Positions 1-6,533 of a stretch of DNA of 6,826 nt are shown piece by piece. The stretch comes from Acetofilamentum sp. (GTDB lineage Bacteria; Bacteroidota; Bacteroidia; Bacteroidales; JAFGXI01), in the NCBI GenBank assembly GCA_020720565.1, contig DYOK01000146.1, forward strand, positions 1 to 6,826, read 5' to 3'. The notes below the pieces were generated by a model that made no database searches, was not told where the DNA came from, and saw only the letters and a list, made by a program, of their open reading frames with translations. Made by a program: the position numbers and the translations under genes. How positions within the stretch are numbered: position 1 is the stretch's first letter; the number at the start of each line of letters is the position of its first letter.

Positions 1-109
1 AAGAATTGATAAATAAAATGAGGTATATTTTTCTTTTTTTATAGCAAAGACTATATAAAGAAAGGGAAATAGAGCCGTCTTAAACCGATCATTTGAAGGT
101 GTCTCGGTA

Positions 110-1468
110 TTAAAGGTCAATTATGCCATCTTTTACCTGAATTTGTAATTTCGATTTCGAATTAAAGTCCTTGACAGAGTGTAAGATAGTACCATCTTGT
201 CGAACAATAGCATAGCCTTTGTTCAGGATATGCTGAGGGTGATACGCTTTAATTAATTGTTCGAATTGGAGCATGCTTTTCTCGTGAGAATGGATTAATT
301 GGCTCGATTGCTGACGAATTTTGGCATGGGTTCGATTCAAGCTTTCCGATTGATTGAGTATCCGATTGGGAATCGAAATTTTAAAAAACTGACTTATTTT
401 GTTAAGTTGATTCTGAGCTTGTTGTGGTTTGTTTTGAGTCAGAAATCTGAGTTGGATCAATATTTTTTCCAAATCATGATGTTGCAATTGAGTTTGTCGA
501 AGGGTGTAAAATTGCAAATCGCTCAGCGAATCTTGCAAAAGCTCTTGATATTCGGATAATACCATTTTAAAATTTTGAGCAATTTGAGTTCCAAAGCGAA
601 TCATTTCCAATTCAAACTGCTGCATTCTGTCGATAAGGAAATTGGCCACGGCTGTGGGTGTTTTAAAGGCAGTGTGGGCCACCAAATCAGCCACCGACTC
701 GTCGCGTTCGTGACCAATTCCGGTTAAAATGGGTAAGGGGAATTGTGCCAAATTAAGTGCCAGTTCATATTGGTCGAAGGCCGCTAAATCTAACTTGGAG
801 CCTCCACCACGAATTAGAACAACAGCATCAAAATCTAGTTCGTTTTGATATATTTGGTCTAAAGCGGCAATAATGCTGCTGCTGGTTTTATCGCCTTGCA
901 TATGGGCTTCGAACAATTGATATTCAAAATGGTATTGATGGGCATTTTGCGTAATGTGGTTGAGCCAATCGCCCCATCCGGCTGCAGTCGACGACGAAAT
1001 AACGGCAATACGTTGCAACACGCGTGGCAAAGGCAATTGTGCATTCATTTCTAACACGCCATCGGCTTCGAGTTGAGCCAATATTCTACGACGTTCTAAA
1101 GCGGCTTCGCCAATGGTGTAAGCAGGATTGATGTCCCGAACGTTAAGCGAAAAACCATAAATTTCGTGGTACTCGACACTCACTTTTAGCGCCACTTTAA
1201 TACCCGATTCAAAAGCATATCCTGTCGAAGATTCGAAATAAGGCTTGAGCATCCGGAACGTAAAATTCCAAATGGTAGCCCTTACGCTGGCAACCACTTT
1301 GCCGTCTTTTTTTTCGATTAACTGCAAATAGCAATGTTCGTTGCGCTGAATATTAACTTCGTGCAGCTCGGCGTGAACCCAGATTGGCTCAGAGAAGCGT
1401 TCACTTAATGCCGATTTAATATCGCTTTGTAAACCCGATAAACTGATGCTTTCGACCTCGCCAGACAT
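110..1468 (-). CDS. xseA: Exodeoxyribonuclease VII large subunit
   Basis: This is the catalytic large subunit of exonuclease VII, a cytoplasmic nuclease that degrades single-stranded DNA from both ends and acts with several copies of the small subunit XseB in repair. The 452 residues match the usual length (about 450 in E. coli). An OB-fold lies at about residues 8-115. The catalytic core carries the family motifs VISSSTAAGWGD (157-167), RGGGSKLDLAAFD (220-232) and TGIGHERDESVADLVAHTAFKTPTA split at 249-273, with the GHE..D..VAD..A...TPTA pattern. A long helical, coiled-coil-like stretch follows (about 280-405), then the C-terminal HPQHILNKGYAIV segment (410-422), typical of XseA. The ATG at 1468 is supported because the OB-fold begins directly after it. 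The PAS gene ends 17 bp upstream, so the two are probably co-transcribed. No xseB start is visible in the 109 bp downstream, which hold only a weak AT-rich inverted repeat around 31-64. Confidence 0.97.
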   Translation of the reverse strand: MSGEVESISLSGLQSDIKSALSERFSEPIWVHAELHEVNIQRNEHCYLQLIEKKDGKVVASVRATIWNFTFRMLKPYFESSTGYAFESGIKVALKVSVEYHEIYGFSLNVRDINPAYTIGEAALERRRILAQLEADGVLEMNAQLPLPRVLQRIAVISSSTAAGWGDWLNHITQNAHQYHFEYQLFEAHMQGDKTSSSIIAALDQIYQNELDFDAVVLIRGGGSKLDLAAFDQYELALNLAQFPLPILTGIGHERDESVADLVAHTAFKTPTAVANFLIDRMQQFELEMIRFGTQIAQNFKMVLSEYQELLQDSLSDLQFYTLRQTQLQHHDLEKILIQLRFLTQNKPQQAQNQLNKISQFFKISIPNRILNQSESLNRTHAKIRQQSSQLIHSHEKSMLQFEQLIKAYHPQHILNKGYAIVRQDGTILHSVKDFNSKSKLQIQVKDGIIDL

Positions 1469-1485
1469 GCTATTGGTATATCATT

Positions 1486-1827
1486 TTATGAACGAACAAA
1501 ATGAGGCATATCTTGTGGCAATACCAAAGATAATTCGACATAACCAGCAAATTCGCCATTTTCGAACCAAGGGCTTTGATATACCATCTTTTTTAAACCC
1601 TCTTTTTCGATGGTATAGGCATTCACCTGATGATTGACCAGCATATCTTTAAGTTTTTCACGAGCAGGTGCAGGGTGGCAGTCGAACAGCGAAGTGCCAA
1701 TCAGATTAAGACCACCATATTTTTCGAAGGTTTTAACCGATTTGTCGTTCATCAGCAAAATATTGCCGTGTTTATCGCTCACCGTTATAGCGAATGGGAG
1801 CTCTTGAGCCCATGAATACTGATTCAT
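1486..1827 (-). CDS. Small single-domain PAS protein
   Basis: A stand-alone PAS sensor-type domain of 113 residues when started at the ATG at 1827. The frame stays open to another ATG at 1851, which would add eight residues (MFFIKFFN) that look like translated AT-rich leader. I prefer 1827 because the PAS fold starts at once there with WAQELPFAITVSD. Visible PAS features are the strand-turn-strand DKHGNILLMNDKSVKTFEKY, the segment LIGTSLFDCHPAPAREKLKDML, and the C-terminal strands YQSPWFENGEFAGYVELSLV. No output domain (kinase, GGDEF or HTH), signal peptide or membrane segment is present, so it must act on a partner or only bind a ligand; the ligand cannot be read from sequence. It starts about 65 bp after the terminator that follows tRNA-Ala, so its promoter should lie in that gap, where a near-match -7 box (TTGCTTTG on the minus strand) is seen. 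It ends 17 bp before xseA, which suggests shared transcription. Confidence 0.85.
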   Translation of the reverse strand: MNQYSWAQELPFAITVSDKHGNILLMNDKSVKTFEKYGGLNLIGTSLFDCHPAPAREKLKDMLVNHQVNAYTIEKEGLKKMVYQSPWFENGEFAGYVELSLVLPQDMPHFVRS

Positions 1828-1891
1828 ATTAAAAAATTTGATAAAAAACAATCATACAAAGCAAGTAAAAATTATCGAATTGCAGGATGCC

Positions 1892-1923
1892 AAAAAAACA
1901 GCTACTCTAAATAAGTAGCTGTT
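1892..1923 (-). terminator. Rho-independent terminator after tRNA-Ala
   Basis: A perfect 10-bp stem (AACAGCTACT at 1914-1923 on the minus strand, paired with 1897-1906) encloses a 7-nt loop. On the minus strand an unbroken run of T follows directly (1892-1898). It lies 8 bp past the end of the tRNA and about 65 bp before the PAS start, so it ends the tRNA transcript and probably any readthrough from the upstream run of genes. Confidence 0.9.
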
Positions 1924-1931
1924 AAAATAAG

Positions 1932-2005
1932 TGGAGAATAACGGAATCGAACCGTCGACCTTTTGACTGCCAGTCAAACGCTCTAGCCAACTGAGCTAAT
2001 CCCCC
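1932..2005 (-). tRNA. tRNA-Ala (anticodon GGC)
   Basis: A 74-nt cloverleaf can be folded by hand. The acceptor stem is GGGGGAT/ATTCTCC with a G3-U70 wobble, the classic alanine identity element, and discriminator A73. The D stem is GCTC/GAGC. The anticodon stem TTTGA/TCAAA has loop CTGGCAG, giving anticodon GGC for codon GCC. The T arm is GACGG-TTCGATT-CCGTT. U8, A14, U33 and the TTCGA T-loop are all in place. The 3' CCA is not fully encoded (C then TT), as is common in this phylum, so it must be added after transcription. Confidence 0.96.
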
Positions 2006-2016
2006 AAAAACCTCCG

Positions 2017-2024
2017 CAAAGGTA
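2017..2024 (-). promoter_or_regulatory. Putative -7 box of the tRNA-Ala promoter
   Basis: The minus strand reads TACCTTTG here, an exact match to the Bacteroidota primary-sigma -7 consensus TAnnTTTG. It lies 11 bp upstream of the tRNA 5' end, which would start transcription a few bases before the mature tRNA. No good -33 TTTG was found; that position falls inside the 3' end of the DUF2795 gene. Confidence 0.6.
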
Positions 2025-2035
2025 AAATATTATTT

Positions 2036-2257
2036 TTAATACTCGTCTTCATTAAAGAAGAAATCGTCCTTGCTAGGATAATCTGGCCAAATATCTTCGA
2101 TGCTGTCATAAATTTCCTCGTCGTCTTCGAGCTCTTGTAGATTTTCAATAACTTCTAATGGTGCTCCCGAACGAATCGCATAATCGATTAATTCATCTTT
2201 TGTGGCTGGCCAAGGTGCGTCTTCAAGCTTTGATGCTAATTCTAAAGTCCAATACAT
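2036..2257 (-). CDS. DUF2795 family small acidic protein
   Basis: A 73-residue, strongly acidic protein that I recognise as the small DUF2795 type common in Bacteroidota. The N-terminal half (about residues 1-45) is the conserved part: MYWTLELASKLEDAPWPATK, then DELIDYAIRSGAPLEVIENL and QELEDDEE, predicted as two or three helices with a short proline-containing turn. The C-terminal tail is rich in D, E and aromatic residues (IWPDYPSKDDFFFNEDEY). There is no signal peptide, membrane segment or catalytic motif. Its function is unknown; small acidic proteins of this kind are most likely cytosolic binding proteins, but that is inference. It starts 44 bp after the adenosyltransferase gene and could be read from the same mRNA. 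A near-consensus -7 box (TACTTTCG on the minus strand, 2285-2292) in that gap may give it its own promoter. The tRNA-Ala gene follows 30 bp downstream. Confidence 0.82.
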   Translation of the reverse strand: MYWTLELASKLEDAPWPATKDELIDYAIRSGAPLEVIENLQELEDDEEIYDSIEDIWPDYPSKDDFFFNEDEY

Positions 2258-2301
2258 ATGTTAATTCGTTATTTGAATTTTCTGCGAAAGTAATAAAAAT
2301 T

Positions 2302-2856
2302 TTAAACTTCCATATTGGGTTCCCAAATTATTTCTTTGGCATTAAAATCTTGCGACAATTTTCGAGAGAGTACAAAAAAGTAATCCGATAACCGATTAAG
2401 ATATTGCAATATGAGTTCAGACACCCTGTGGGTTTCCGATATGGCAATGGTTCTGCGTTCGGCTCTACGGCAGATGGTGCGTGCCACATGGCAATACGAC
2501 ACAATCAGATGGCCACCTGGTAACACAAATGCTTTAAGTGGCGACAAATCGACTTCGAACTCGTCGATTCGCTGTTCGAGCCAAGTGATAAAATGCGATT
2601 TTACATTGGGGATTTTACTTAAATCGAAATAGTCGTCAGCTGCCAATTCGGCTCCCAGTACCATCAAATTATCTTGAATCACACATAATTGATCGTAAAT
2701 ATTCGCATTAGGGTTCATGTCTCGGATTAAACCGACAAATGCAGTCAGCTCGTCGACGGTACCATAAGCTTCTATTCGCTCATCGTATTTTTTAACCCTT
2801 CTTCCTCCGATTAAGGCGGTGGTACCTTGATCTCCTGTTTTGGTATACACTTTCAT
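2302..2856 (-). CDS. PduO-type cob(I)alamin adenosyltransferase
   Basis: ATP:corrinoid adenosyltransferase, which transfers the 5'-deoxyadenosyl group of ATP to cob(I)alamin to make coenzyme B12. It is cytoplasmic, and the family is a trimeric helical bundle. All signature segments are present: the N-terminal ATP-binding TKTGDQGTTALIGG (5-18), YGTVDELTAFVGLIR (31-45), FVLPGG (110-115), the arginine-rich ARTICRRAERR (125-135), and YLNRLSDYFFVLSR (152-165). The 184 residues match the usual length for bacterial single-domain members. This is the PduO/MMAB fold, not the P-loop CobA/BtuR type, even though annotation pipelines often label it cobO. No cobalamin riboswitch is evident in the 76 bp upstream. 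No B12-dependent enzyme or other corrinoid gene lies in the window, so it probably serves the whole cell. The DUF2795 gene follows after 44 bp. Confidence 0.95.
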   Translation of the reverse strand: MKVYTKTGDQGTTALIGGRRVKKYDERIEAYGTVDELTAFVGLIRDMNPNANIYDQLCVIQDNLMVLGAELAADDYFDLSKIPNVKSHFITWLEQRIDEFEVDLSPLKAFVLPGGHLIVSYCHVARTICRRAERRTIAISETHRVSELILQYLNRLSDYFFVLSRKLSQDFNAKEIIWEPNMEV

Positions 2857-2932
2857 GTGTCTATAATTTACGATTGTTGATTGGTTGAAATTCTTGTTTG
2901 TTTATTGCTAGTAGAATCTTTCATTTTTAAAC

Positions 2933-3643
2933 TTAAACAACGCTTAAAACCACTCGATTTCCGTTGATTTGATCGCTTTCTACCAATCCGTCGCGTAAAC
3001 GTACAATTCGCTTAGCATGTTCGGCAATTTCATTTTCGTGAGTCACAAGAATAATGGTGTTCCCTTTCTGATGCAACTCTTCGAGCAATCGCATGATATC
3101 GATCGAGGTTTTGCTATCGAGATTCCCTGTGGGTTCGTCGGCTAGCAAAATGGATGGATTATTGACTAAGGCACGTGCAATGGCTACTCTTTGTCGTTGG
3201 CCCCCCGACAATTCGTTGGGTTGGTGGTTCATTCTGTCGCCAAGTCCCACACTTTCTAAGGCTTTACGTGCTTTCGATTCACGTTCCGATTTGCTAAATC
3301 CTGCATAAATCAAAGGTAAAATTACATTATCGAGGGCTGTAGATCGGGGTAACAAATTAAAGGTTTGGAATATAAACCCAATTTCTTTATTTCTAATTTC
3401 GGCCAATTCGTTGTCGCTTAGACCATTAACATTGTGTCCATTTAAAAAATAGGTTCCCGATGTGGGTGTGTCGAGGCATCCAATAATATTCATTAAGGTT
3501 GACTTACCCGAACCAGACGCTCCCATTATAGCCACATATTCGTTTTGCATCACATCTATACTTACCGTTTGCAAGGCCCTTACCTCTTGCTGCCCCACAA
3601 TATAGTGCTTTTTAATGTCGCTTAATGTGATTACTTTCTTCAT
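2933..3643 (-). CDS. ABC transporter ATP-binding protein, LolD/MacB type
   Basis: A cytoplasmic ATPase subunit of a type VII (LolD/MacB/FtsE-like) ABC system, which works mechanically from the inner membrane with FtsX/MacB-fold permeases on lipoproteins, peptides or drugs. The 236 residues hold every nucleotide-binding motif: Walker A GASGSGKST (41-49), Q-loop Q93 in IFQTFNLLPR, signature LSGGQ (145-149), Walker B ILLADE (165-170) with catalytic E170, D-loop NLDS, and switch H202. The segment IGCLDTPTSGTYFLNG (54-69) is typical of the LolD/MacB group. The last 16 residues are an extension past the usual end of about 220. No permease gene is adjacent: upstream is the lipoprotein gene (76-bp gap), downstream the adenosyltransferase (76-bp gap). 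Its partner must be encoded elsewhere, and the substrate cannot be assigned from sequence. Confidence 0.93.
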   Translation of the reverse strand: MKKVITLSDIKKHYIVGQQEVRALQTVSIDVMQNEYVAIMGASGSGKSTLMNIIGCLDTPTSGTYFLNGHNVNGLSDNELAEIRNKEIGFIFQTFNLLPRSTALDNVILPLIYAGFSKSERESKARKALESVGLGDRMNHQPNELSGGQRQRVAIARALVNNPSILLADEPTGNLDSKTSIDIMRLLEELHQKGNTIILVTHENEIAEHAKRIVRLRDGLVESDQINGNRVVLSVV

Positions 3644-3719
3644 TTAATGGCTTGATATTAACTAAATTACTAATTCGCAAACAAATTGACAGGTGCAATA
3701 TTTGGTGCGTACAATTCGC

Positions 3720-4682
3720 TTATAAGTTGATACGGCCTATCACTCTTTTGCTGGTTTCGGTTTCGCCATTTTCGAACGTACGAGTTCGATAATATACTGG
3801 TGCTATCGATTTCACTTTTTTGGTAATAACAAAAGTTTCTTTATTCAAAAACCAGTCTTCGACAAAAATATATCCCAAAACTTTATCCAGCTGTTCGGCT
3901 TGTTGGATAATCTCAATTTTACTTTCACCTGTGTTCGGGTCTTCAATCATTAAAGTGTCGGACGTTTTCCCGAGCGAAAGTTTTAAATTATCAATAGTGA
4001 TGGCATTGTTATCATAAAAATCGACGATTGATTTTTCACCAGAAAGCACTGGATTTAGAACCAATTGCGCAAAACTCAGCGGAGTAAAATTGCTGAAATT
4101 CGGATTTTCAGGATCGAGTGTGACTTCGTAAGTAATGTCTTTGGCCAACAATGTAGATGCGTTGCCTCCCAAACATTTTAAATCGAATAGTAAGGATTTG
4201 TTAACGCTTGTGTCTTTTTTTACTATTTTTTGATACAAAAACACAGGCGACCATGTTTCTATTTCTTTACGAAATTGATAAGATGATTGATTAAAAAACC
4301 AATTTTCGATAAAATACAAAGCACTCACGCCAACAGGGTTAGGTTGATTCAAAACAGTCTCAATTTCTTTACGAGTAATTATTTCTGTAGAAACTGGGGT
4401 GTATTGTATCATTGGGAAATAAACCGACACATCAGAGTTTAACACATTCTCGGTTAAATGGAACATCAAAGCCGTATCTACGCCTTTTGTCCATTCTGGG
4501 AAAACTTGAGCGTTCAATTCTACTTCGTAGTTTACAAAAACCTTTTTAGGCAACAAATCGTTTTCGCTGTTAAGATTTAGAATAATCTTTTTTACAGGAT
4601 CCGATTCGTTGTTACAAGCTCCGAGTACCAACAATAATAAAAGAACATTAACACTTCGAAGGATTGCATAAAATCTTTTCAT
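3720..4682 (-). CDS. Lipoprotein with two GldN/PorN-like modules
   Basis: A 320-residue predicted lipoprotein: basic start MKRFYAILR, hydrophobic stretch at about 10-20, lipobox LGAC with lipidated C23, then polar sequence. The mature protein appears to contain two related modules. The first (about 68-152) has ALMFHLTENVLNSDVSVYFP, then ITRKEIETVL, then YFIENWFFNQSSYQFRKEIE and WSPVFLY. The second (about 203-298) has FAQLVLNPVLSGEKSIVDFY, then DTLMIEDPNTGE, then YIFVEDWFLNKETFVITKKV and SIAPVYY. The pattern of a short helix, a G/S-x-aYd strand and then EDWFxxKxT...I..IAPV is what I know from GldN/PorN, the periplasmic ring component of type IX secretion and gliding. GldN itself is usually not a lipoprotein and has a different layout, so this is a relative rather than GldN. 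No other gld/por gene is in the window. The assignment rests on visual similarity; an uncharacterised lipoprotein is the safe name. Confidence 0.72.
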   Translation of the reverse strand: MKRFYAILRSVNVLLLLLVLGACNNESDPVKKIILNLNSENDLLPKKVFVNYEVELNAQVFPEWTKGVDTALMFHLTENVLNSDVSVYFPMIQYTPVSTEIITRKEIETVLNQPNPVGVSALYFIENWFFNQSSYQFRKEIETWSPVFLYQKIVKKDTSVNKSLLFDLKCLGGNASTLLAKDITYEVTLDPENPNFSNFTPLSFAQLVLNPVLSGEKSIVDFYDNNAITIDNLKLSLGKTSDTLMIEDPNTGESKIEIIQQAEQLDKVLGYIFVEDWFLNKETFVITKKVKSIAPVYYRTRTFENGETETSKRVIGRINL

Positions 4683-5100
4683 AGAATAATATTTAGTACT
4701 TAGAATAATATAATGAGTGATTTTTTAAGCTAAGAAACAGATTTAAAGTCAATTAAACAACTAATAACAAGATCTAATACTTTAATAACACACCTTATTA
4801 AGGCTTTCGACCGAATAAATATTTTATATATATTTAATATCCAATGCTTTACGAAAACAAATTTGATTATTTGCGATTTGTTTTAATTTTTTGCAGCCTT
4901 CCAGAATACCATCCAAATCAACAAATATAATGTACAAAAATAAAAAGCAAACTTAACTATAAGTTTGCTTTTTGAAAAATGATTTTTTAAAATTGATTAT
5001 CGATAAAAAACTTGCTCAAGGCTCATCATCTGCGACGCTCATAGATAGTCACATATCAGCTATTTAGCCGATTTGAACAAGAAGGAAATATTGGCCGTTC
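4683..5100. other. Gene-free, AT-rich spacer between flavodoxin-like and lipoprotein genes
   Basis: About 420 bp without a convincing gene on either strand; the longest open frames are short and start inside low-complexity AT sequence. It contains the terminator at 4942-4973. The part at 4683-4930 probably holds the promoter of the lipoprotein gene, but the best -7 candidate on the minus strand (TAAATCTG, about 60 bp upstream of the start) has one mismatch and no clear -33 partner. A weak 9-bp AT-only inverted repeat (4854-4862 with 4876-4884) is also present. Confidence 0.6.
4942..4973 (-). terminator. Rho-independent terminator of the flavodoxin-like gene
   Basis: A perfect 14-bp inverted repeat (aaaaagcaaactta at 4942-4955 and its complement at 4960-4973) with a 4-nt loop. 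Both outer arms end in A or T runs, so it could work on either strand, and on the minus strand five more T follow after one A. It lies about 130 bp past the stop of the flavodoxin-like gene, the only gene running into it; no plus-strand gene needs it. Confidence 0.88.
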
Positions 5101-5628
5101 TTAAAACCCAAATGCTGGCTTAATAGCCATCACCCAGTTTTTTAATCGTACTGGGGTTAAATCAGCTTCGTTGTCTTCGTCAATCGCTAAACCATGAAAA
5201 CGGCCGTCTTTGTTAAGGGCATCAGAGTGGGCGAAGTGATAACCGTCGATACTGACCGAGCCAGTTAATTGAGCACCTTGATTTATCAATTTGTCGGCAA
5301 GCGTTGCCATAGAACCCACAAAATGAGCTGGGTATTTGATATGGTCTCCAAGACCAACAACCGCAACAGTTTTGCTATTAAAACGAACATTGTCTAATTG
5401 AGGGAAGAAACGATCCCAATCATCTTTTACATCAACCATGTCCCATTGATCGAGACCTATGGCAGAGCTTAAAAAAATAATTTTCGAATACGCGTCAACT
5501 TCTTTAGCTGAGGCTTTTGCCACAGGAACAAGTTCAACTTTATCCATGCCAATTAATTCGGCTAATTGCTTTGTAACTTGGTGAACATTACCGCCCATAG
5601 GGCCAAAAAATAATCCAATTTTATTCAT
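5101..5628 (-). CDS. Long-chain flavodoxin-like protein with altered FMN-phosphate loop
   Basis: A cytoplasmic flavodoxin-fold protein of 175 residues, the length of long-chain flavodoxins, which carry low-potential electrons on FMN. The match is clear over the first strand (MNKIGLFFG), DDWDRFFPQL (69-78), the loop GLGDHIKYPAHFVGSM (92-107), and the C-terminal DGYHFAHSDAL, FHGLAIDEDNEADLTPVRLKNWV region (128-166). Two ligand regions differ from the family. The phosphate loop, usually GS-T-T-G-N-T, reads GPMGGNV (9-15), so all three hydroxyl side chains are gone. The loop that normally has a T-W pair over the flavin reads SSAIGLDQWDMVD (54-66), with the tryptophan displaced. It may therefore bind FMN weakly, bind it differently, or bind another ligand. 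It is a single-gene unit with a probable promoter at 5687-5694 and a strong terminator. No redox partner is encoded nearby. Confidence 0.88.
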   Translation of the reverse strand: MNKIGLFFGPMGGNVHQVTKQLAELIGMDKVELVPVAKASAKEVDAYSKIIFLSSAIGLDQWDMVDVKDDWDRFFPQLDNVRFNSKTVAVVGLGDHIKYPAHFVGSMATLADKLINQGAQLTGSVSIDGYHFAHSDALNKDGRFHGLAIDEDNEADLTPVRLKNWVMAIKPAFGF

Positions 5629-5686
5629 AACAGTACTATTATTTTATCTATTAAAGATTGATTGTTCTATAATTATTATTGCTCTA

Positions 5687-5694
5687 CAAATTTA
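5687..5694 (-). promoter_or_regulatory. Putative -7 box for the flavodoxin-like gene
   Basis: The minus strand reads TAAATTTG, an exact match to TAnnTTTG, 58 bp upstream of the ATG at 5628, which would give a 5' leader of roughly 50 nt. No TTTG is found at the expected -33 distance, so the call rests on the -7 box and position only; the surrounding sequence is AT-rich enough to produce such a box by chance. Confidence 0.35.
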
Positions 5695-5797
5695 TATTAT
5701 ATCTCTTTATCGATGATTCGACATAAGTGTATATTTTATGTTTTACAACAAGTATCTCGCACAATATTTACAATTAAACCACTTCGATTATCTTTCG

Positions 5798-5910
5798 ATG
5801 GCAACGTTCAGTGGGGGAGTTCGGGGCGCTAACCTATCAGTTTACAGCTACTTTTGTTTACGAGCCACTGCCCTACCCAACCCCTCTGTAACCCGCATTA
5901 ACGTTGCCAT
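5798..5910. repeat. Long GC-rich imperfect palindrome downstream of the toxin gene
   Basis: The outer arms are an exact 11-bp inverted repeat, atggcaacgtt (5798-5808) and aacgttgccat (5900-5910). Inside, cagtgggg (5809-5816) pairs with 5881-5888 at seven of eight positions, leaving an 11-nt one-sided bulge at 5889-5899. Further in, gggc (5824-5827) can pair with gccc (5870-5873). The left arm is G-rich and the right arm C-rich, while the surrounding DNA is AT-rich. The hexamer gctaac inside it (5828-5833) is complementary to gttagc just outside (5913-5918). There is no T run, so it is not an ordinary terminator, although it may stop or stabilise the toxin transcript. The size and the one-sided bulge recall folded recombination sites such as integron attC, but I could not fit the attC core consensus. 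Confidence 0.7.
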
Positions 5911-5912
5911 TT

Positions 5913-5922
5913 GTTAGCAATA
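5913..5922. repeat. 10-bp inverted repeat, toxin-side cassette boundary
   Basis: The sequence gttagcaata is the exact reverse complement of tattgctaac at 6763-6772. It begins 6 bp before the toxin stop codon, immediately next to the long palindrome. Confidence 0.6.
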
Positions 5923-5927
5923 GTGCA

Positions 5928-6533
5928 TTATTCAGATTTGATTAATTTAAAAATATCAGGCAAACGATGTTTAAAATAGTCAGGGATTTTTTCTGTCATC
6001 AAAACTATTTCACCTTTCTCAATCTGTAATAGATTTGTGTAAATATCGTTCTGCTTTGAATTATCCACGAATAAAATATTGTCAAAGAATTGAAAATGCA
6101 TGTTTACGTTTTTATAACCAGCCTTCCATTTTAAATCTATTGTTTTATCATCTACAAAATGACCTTTAAATTCAGTGCGTACTTGAATTCTGTGTCTTGC
6201 AATTTCTTGATTATCTAAACAAAAAAAAATCAAGTTTATTTGGTATCCGTTTTCTCTAAATTTCTGCGCCCAATGTAATGGATGTGAATCAAAATTTGTC
6301 TCGTAGCAAAAATCCGCTTTATTCAACAATGCCTTATCAATGGATGATTCAAAGTCATTTGTAGTTTGATTCCTAGCAAACACTTCTCTCAATTCACTAT
6401 CTGACAAACTATTGTAATTTTCCGAAAACAACCTATCATAGTCGAAAGAAGTTAATCCCTCGGGTAAAAATGAAGATGAAAATGTAGATTTTCCTGCACC
6501 ATTACATCCTGCAATTATTATCAAATCAGGCAT
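5928..6533 (-). CDS. Zeta-toxin-family P-loop kinase
   Basis: A 201-residue P-loop protein of the Zeta toxin group. Canonical Zeta toxins phosphorylate UDP-N-acetylglucosamine and block cell-wall synthesis; this short branch has no substrate I can name. Visible motifs are strand LIIIAG leading into Walker A GCNGAGKST (9-17), SFDYDRLF with candidate catalytic D31/D33, YETNF (77-81) matching the family's ETT segment, the arginine-rich lid with R115 and R119 followed by KGHFVDDKTI (family: GGH.V....I), then LKWKAGYKN (134-142), and the C-terminal strand ILFVDNS (153-159) matching the family's D/DNS end. All the residues needed for ATP binding appear intact, so it is probably active. The ATG at 6533 lies inside the last codons of the upstream 55-residue gene (8-bp overlap), which implies translational coupling. 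Compared with the rest of the window it is AT-rich and almost free of TCGA, a sign of foreign origin. Confidence 0.85.
   Translation of the reverse strand: MPDLIIIAGCNGAGKSTFSSSFLPEGLTSFDYDRLFSENYNSLSDSELREVFARNQTTNDFESSIDKALLNKADFCYETNFDSHPLHWAQKFRENGYQINLIFFCLDNQEIARHRIQVRTEFKGHFVDDKTIDLKWKAGYKNVNMHFQFFDNILFVDNSKQNDIYTNLLQIEKGEIVLMTEKIPDYFKHRLPDIFKLIKSE

Noticed and set aside
31..64. AT-rich inverted repeat downstream of xseA as its terminator
   Set aside because: The pairing is imperfect, the GC content of the stem is very low and there is no clean T run on the minus strand.
299..559. Plus-strand open frames opposite xseA and several other genes
   Set aside because: They lie antisense inside well-supported genes, have no family signature and appear to be by-products of codon use on the coding strand.
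2857..2932. Cobalamin riboswitch before the adenosyltransferase gene
   Set aside because: The gap is only 76 bp and AT-rich, with no B12-box-like segment or GC-rich helices; it is too short for this riboswitch class.
4854..4884. 9-bp inverted repeat followed by T-rich sequence, a possible plus-strand terminator
   Set aside because: The stem is almost all A and T with a 13-nt loop, and there is no plus-strand gene upstream for it to terminate.
5713..5832. Plus-strand 39-codon open frame starting at ATG 5713 and ending inside the long palindrome
   Set aside because: Most of its second half is made of the palindrome arms, it has no recognisable motif, and no promoter is evident. It is best explained as a chance frame.
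5848..5910. 20-codon minus-strand frame starting at ATG 5910 within the palindrome
   Set aside because: It lies wholly inside the foldable element and begins at its outer repeat; the base composition reflects pairing, not coding.
5828..5918. Integron attC site formed by gctaac (5828-5833) and gttagc (5913-5918)
   Set aside because: The hexamers are complementary but do not meet the full RYYYAAC/GTTRRRY cores, and the sequence next to them inside shows no second pair of arms. Kept only as a resemblance.
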